DNA of 5,279 nt from Chloroflexota bacterium (GTDB lineage Bacteria > Chloroflexota > Anaerolineae > Promineifilales > Promineifilaceae). Location of the stretch: the NCBI GenBank assembly GCA_008501785.1, contig QQUD01000811.1, positions 1-5,279 of the forward strand, given 5' to 3'. Below, in pieces: positions 3,317-5,279 of the stretch. Both the position numbers and the translations under genes were made by a program. Position 1 is the first letter of the stretch. Every line of letters begins with the position of its first letter. A model generated the notes under the pieces. That model had not been told where the DNA came from, searched no databases, and was given only the letters and a program-made list of their open reading frames with translations.

Positions 3317-5275
3317 TTATGCATCCTCTGTTAAATCTACCATCACATCAAGCAGTCCATCTGGCGTATCTGGCACAACCCGCCATCCCCACGTGCGATA
3401 TTTATCTTGTCCATCTTCTGAAATATCTGCATCGGCCACCCAAATCTTACCCATCGCGTCATTCGAATAACAAGTTTCATGTACCATATTCATTTCTGAT
3501 TCAGCTGCACACAGCACCAACATCGTTTGTCCGCGACGTAAACCACGTCGTATTTGCTGGGCAAAGTGCTGCCAATTGGGGTTGTCGAGCCGCTGCCCAC
3601 TAATCACGGTTGCTTGTGGCGAGTCATACAGCTTGTAAATAGGCAGTTCATCATTTTTTGCCCGCTTTGGACCAGGGCGGGTAATCACTTCATGCGGAAC
3701 TTGATATTGGCGATATTTGTTTTCAAGCTGCTGATTGCGTATGGTCGTGTAAATGGCTTTCCACGGTAACTGCACCACATTGTCTATTGAACTTAACCAG
3801 GAAAAGCCGGTTGGTGTTTCCGAGCCAAGAAAAAGCAAGAGTTTTTCCTCTGTCAAAAGCTTACCCAGATGGCGTTGCTGGGCAGTGGTGGCAACGGCCG
3901 TTTCCACTCCCTCCCCTCTTTCCCCTTCCAAATACTTAGGCCGAATCGGTTCCCGCCCGACTAGCTTATCCAATTCTGCACACACCAGCGACGCCGACAG
4001 CAATGCTTGATACTTGCGCTCCTCTGGAATATGGCGCAAACGCACCACATTAAGCGTCGTCATCAATAGACTAATCAAATATTCTCGGCGACCATCTTGC
4101 TGCTTGGCACGAAACCCACCAGACACAAATTCATACGCCAGTGACCGCAAAATATTAATCACCGTCATCGCCTTACGTACACCACTCGACACATTCAAAT
4201 TTACCGTAGACTCTTCTCCACTTTCATCTATAAGCAGCAGACCCTCTTCCATTCGCAAAAACTTCTCAAACGATGGCGTATCCAACAAACGATATTTAAT
4301 ATCCGTCTCTAAAATAACAAAGTCCCGCAAAATATGGCTGTCCCGCGTGCGGTAAAAATCAATTAGCCAGCATTTATTCGTCTGATCCACCATAATATTG
4401 CGACCCGTCAAGTCACCATGCGTGATGCAATGATACGAAGGAATCACAAACTCATGCCGGTAGCGTCTCAACCAGGCAATTGGATTCAGCGCTTCAATGC
4501 TGCCATTTTCAAACGTAAACATCTCTTCATCGGCATCAAATTCCGGCAAAATCACTTGAATACGCTGCACTAACTTCGTTTCATCCAGTTGAAACGCATC
4601 ATAATACAACTGCACCAGATCAGAAATCTTGCGTTCACGCGCATCATACCAATAGCGGCAGGTGGTTTCAAACAGGTTCCGCAGGTTGGTCACAATATCA
4701 GAGGCCGATCCGTGTCGATAAAACTCATCAAACTCACGTAGAGGCACCATATCGTTTTCGGCAAAGGTGTAAAGTAACGCACCCACATGTCGCGTATATG
4801 CCACGTCTTTCACCTGGGCAATGGTGTTGGGCGGTAAATAACGACGCACATAGGTTTCGTAGCTATTTGCTTCAAATTCTACTTTGTCATCACGGCCGAT
4901 TTTAGCCACAAATGGCGGCCCTAACCCATGTTCCCAGGTAGGCTGCACCCGAATAACAGCGGCTCCTGTCAATCCAGGCTTTAATTTGGCAATGTGAACC
5001 CGTTTTGCCTCTGCAAATAGTTTGCCAAACAAATCACGCACCTGACTGGTCAACAAACCCATATCCGGCTTGCCACTCATCGACCAGTTGACATCGTCTG
5101 CCACATCTTGAATGAGATCCATCGATCCCACATCATATGCCAGATCAAAATTAATGCGGACTGTATCTTCGAAGAGTTCGCGAACGGCCGTTAACAACTT
5201 CGTGCGATACCCAGACGCTTTTTGAATATACGCCGCCACCCGCCGCTCTTGCGTCGCTTCCAGCAAATTACTCAC
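3317..5275 (-). CDS. Kinase/aminoglycoside-phosphotransferase-like protein with degenerate SIR2-like C-terminal region
   Basis: This is a 652-aa protein if it starts at GTG (5275). Only four bases precede that codon and the frame stays open to the edge, so the true start may lie outside. Residues 1-95 are helical and unassigned. Residues about 96-440 look like a phosphotransferase fold: a glycine loop LKPGLTGAAV (98-107), VAKIG with K125, the catalytic loop HGDLTGRNIM with H286, D288 and N293, and the metal-binding D306 in WLIDFYRT. All key residues are present, so ATP-dependent phosphotransfer is plausible. The block DSHILRDFVILETDIKY fits what I recall of the ternary complex associated domain 9 kinase-like family. 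Residues about 477-652 resemble a shortened SIR2-like domain (LLLFLGS, LPWKAIYTT, PIYKLYDS) without the NAD-site Asn, Asp and His. The gene is 14 bases upstream of the AAA-ATPase, and an operon is likely. The substrate is unknown. Confidence 0.78.
   Translation of the reverse strand: MSNLLEATQERRVAAYIQKASGYRTKLLTAVRELFEDTVRINFDLAYDVGSMDLIQDVADDVNWSMSGKPDMGLLTSQVRDLFGKLFAEAKRVHIAKLKPGLTGAAVIRVQPTWEHGLGPPFVAKIGRDDKVEFEANSYETYVRRYLPPNTIAQVKDVAYTRHVGALLYTFAENDMVPLREFDEFYRHGSASDIVTNLRNLFETTCRYWYDARERKISDLVQLYYDAFQLDETKLVQRIQVILPEFDADEEMFTFENGSIEALNPIAWLRRYRHEFVIPSYHCITHGDLTGRNIMVDQTNKCWLIDFYRTRDSHILRDFVILETDIKYRLLDTPSFEKFLRMEEGLLLIDESGEESTVNLNVSSGVRKAMTVINILRSLAYEFVSGGFRAKQQDGRREYLISLLMTTLNVVRLRHIPEERKYQALLSASLVCAELDKLVGREPIRPKYLEGERGEGVETAVATTAQQRHLGKLLTEEKLLLFLGSETPTGFSWLSSIDNVVQLPWKAIYTTIRNQQLENKYRQYQVPHEVITRPGPKRAKNDELPIYKLYDSPQATVISGQRLDNPNWQHFAQQIRRGLRRGQTMLVLCAAESEMNMVHETCYSNDAMGKIWVADADISEDGQDKYRTWGWRVVPDTPDGLLDVMVDLTEDA
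3893..3902. repeat. AACGGCCGTT palindrome, copy 3
   Basis: A perfect copy in the kinase-like gene, in the linker before the C-terminal region, read as Thr-Ala-Val (ACG GCC GTT). Confidence 0.75.
5183..5192. repeat. AACGGCCGTT palindrome, copy 4
   Basis: A perfect copy near the 5' end of the kinase-like gene, again as Thr-Ala-Val (ACG GCC GTT) in the segment LLTAVREL. Confidence 0.75.
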
Positions 5276-5279
5276 ATTC

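Noticed and set aside
3165..4355. Several + strand frames opposite the ATPase and kinase-like genes
   Set aside because: They are rich in Ser, Thr, Arg and Cys, as expected from antisense of real genes, and show no domain or initiation signal.
5272..5279. Possible 4-base overlap (GTGA) with a gene to the right of the window
   Set aside because: Only four bases upstream of the GTG are visible, so neither an upstream stop in frame nor the true start can be judged.
1..5279. CRISPR arrays, tRNA or rRNA genes, insertion sequences
   Set aside because: I found no regularly spaced repeats, no tRNA-like cloverleaf, no rRNA sequence, and no transposase or terminal inverted repeats with target duplications.

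Overview
The window looks like chromosomal DNA from an uncultured or environmental bacterium. My best guess is a member of the Chloroflexota (Anaerolineae-like). This rests on the style of the AAA-ATPase/winged-helix and kinase-like proteins, the family of the isomerase remnant and the mixed base composition, and there is no marker gene to settle it. An iterated palindrome, AACGGCCGTT, occurs four times and a variant once, and is probably a genome-wide signature of this lineage.

Left part, + strand (about 150 to 1336). A broken sugar-phosphate isomerase/epimerase remnant runs off the left edge on the minus strand (1-148). Divergent from it, a short region with weak promoter candidates leads into a two-gene unit. 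The first gene is a 50-residue single-span membrane protein (323-475), not previously listed among the longer reading frames. The second is a YugP-type membrane zinc metallopeptidase (485-1171), whose ribosome binding site overlaps the stop codon of the small gene. A 15-bp hairpin follows 7 bases after the peptidase stop, and a classical hairpin-plus-T-tract terminator lies at 1301-1336.

Middle part, minus strand (1801 down to 1338). This apparently empty 770-base stretch holds a string of tiny reading frames: a 26-residue frame (weak), a 38-residue hydrophobic protein that starts inside the previous stop (TAATG), and two tandem paralogous 33-residue single-span membrane proteins, each with a strong GGAGG ribosome binding site. 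They end against the 1301-1336 terminator, convergent with the peptidase unit.

Right part, minus strand (5275 down to 1938). Two genes 14 bases apart form an operon. The first (3317-5275) is a 652-residue protein with an apparently intact aminoglycoside-phosphotransferase/protein-kinase-like domain and a C-terminal region that resembles a shortened SIR2-like fold without its catalytic residues. The second (1938-3302) is a 454-residue AAA-type ATPase with an OmpR/PhoB-type DNA-binding domain at its C terminus. A strong 18-bp hairpin starts 1 base after its stop. I infer that the pair is a kinase-plus-ATPase signalling or conflict (defence-like) module in which an NTP-driven switch controls DNA binding. 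It may correspond to the 'ternary complex associated domain' systems, but its function is not shown by the sequence.
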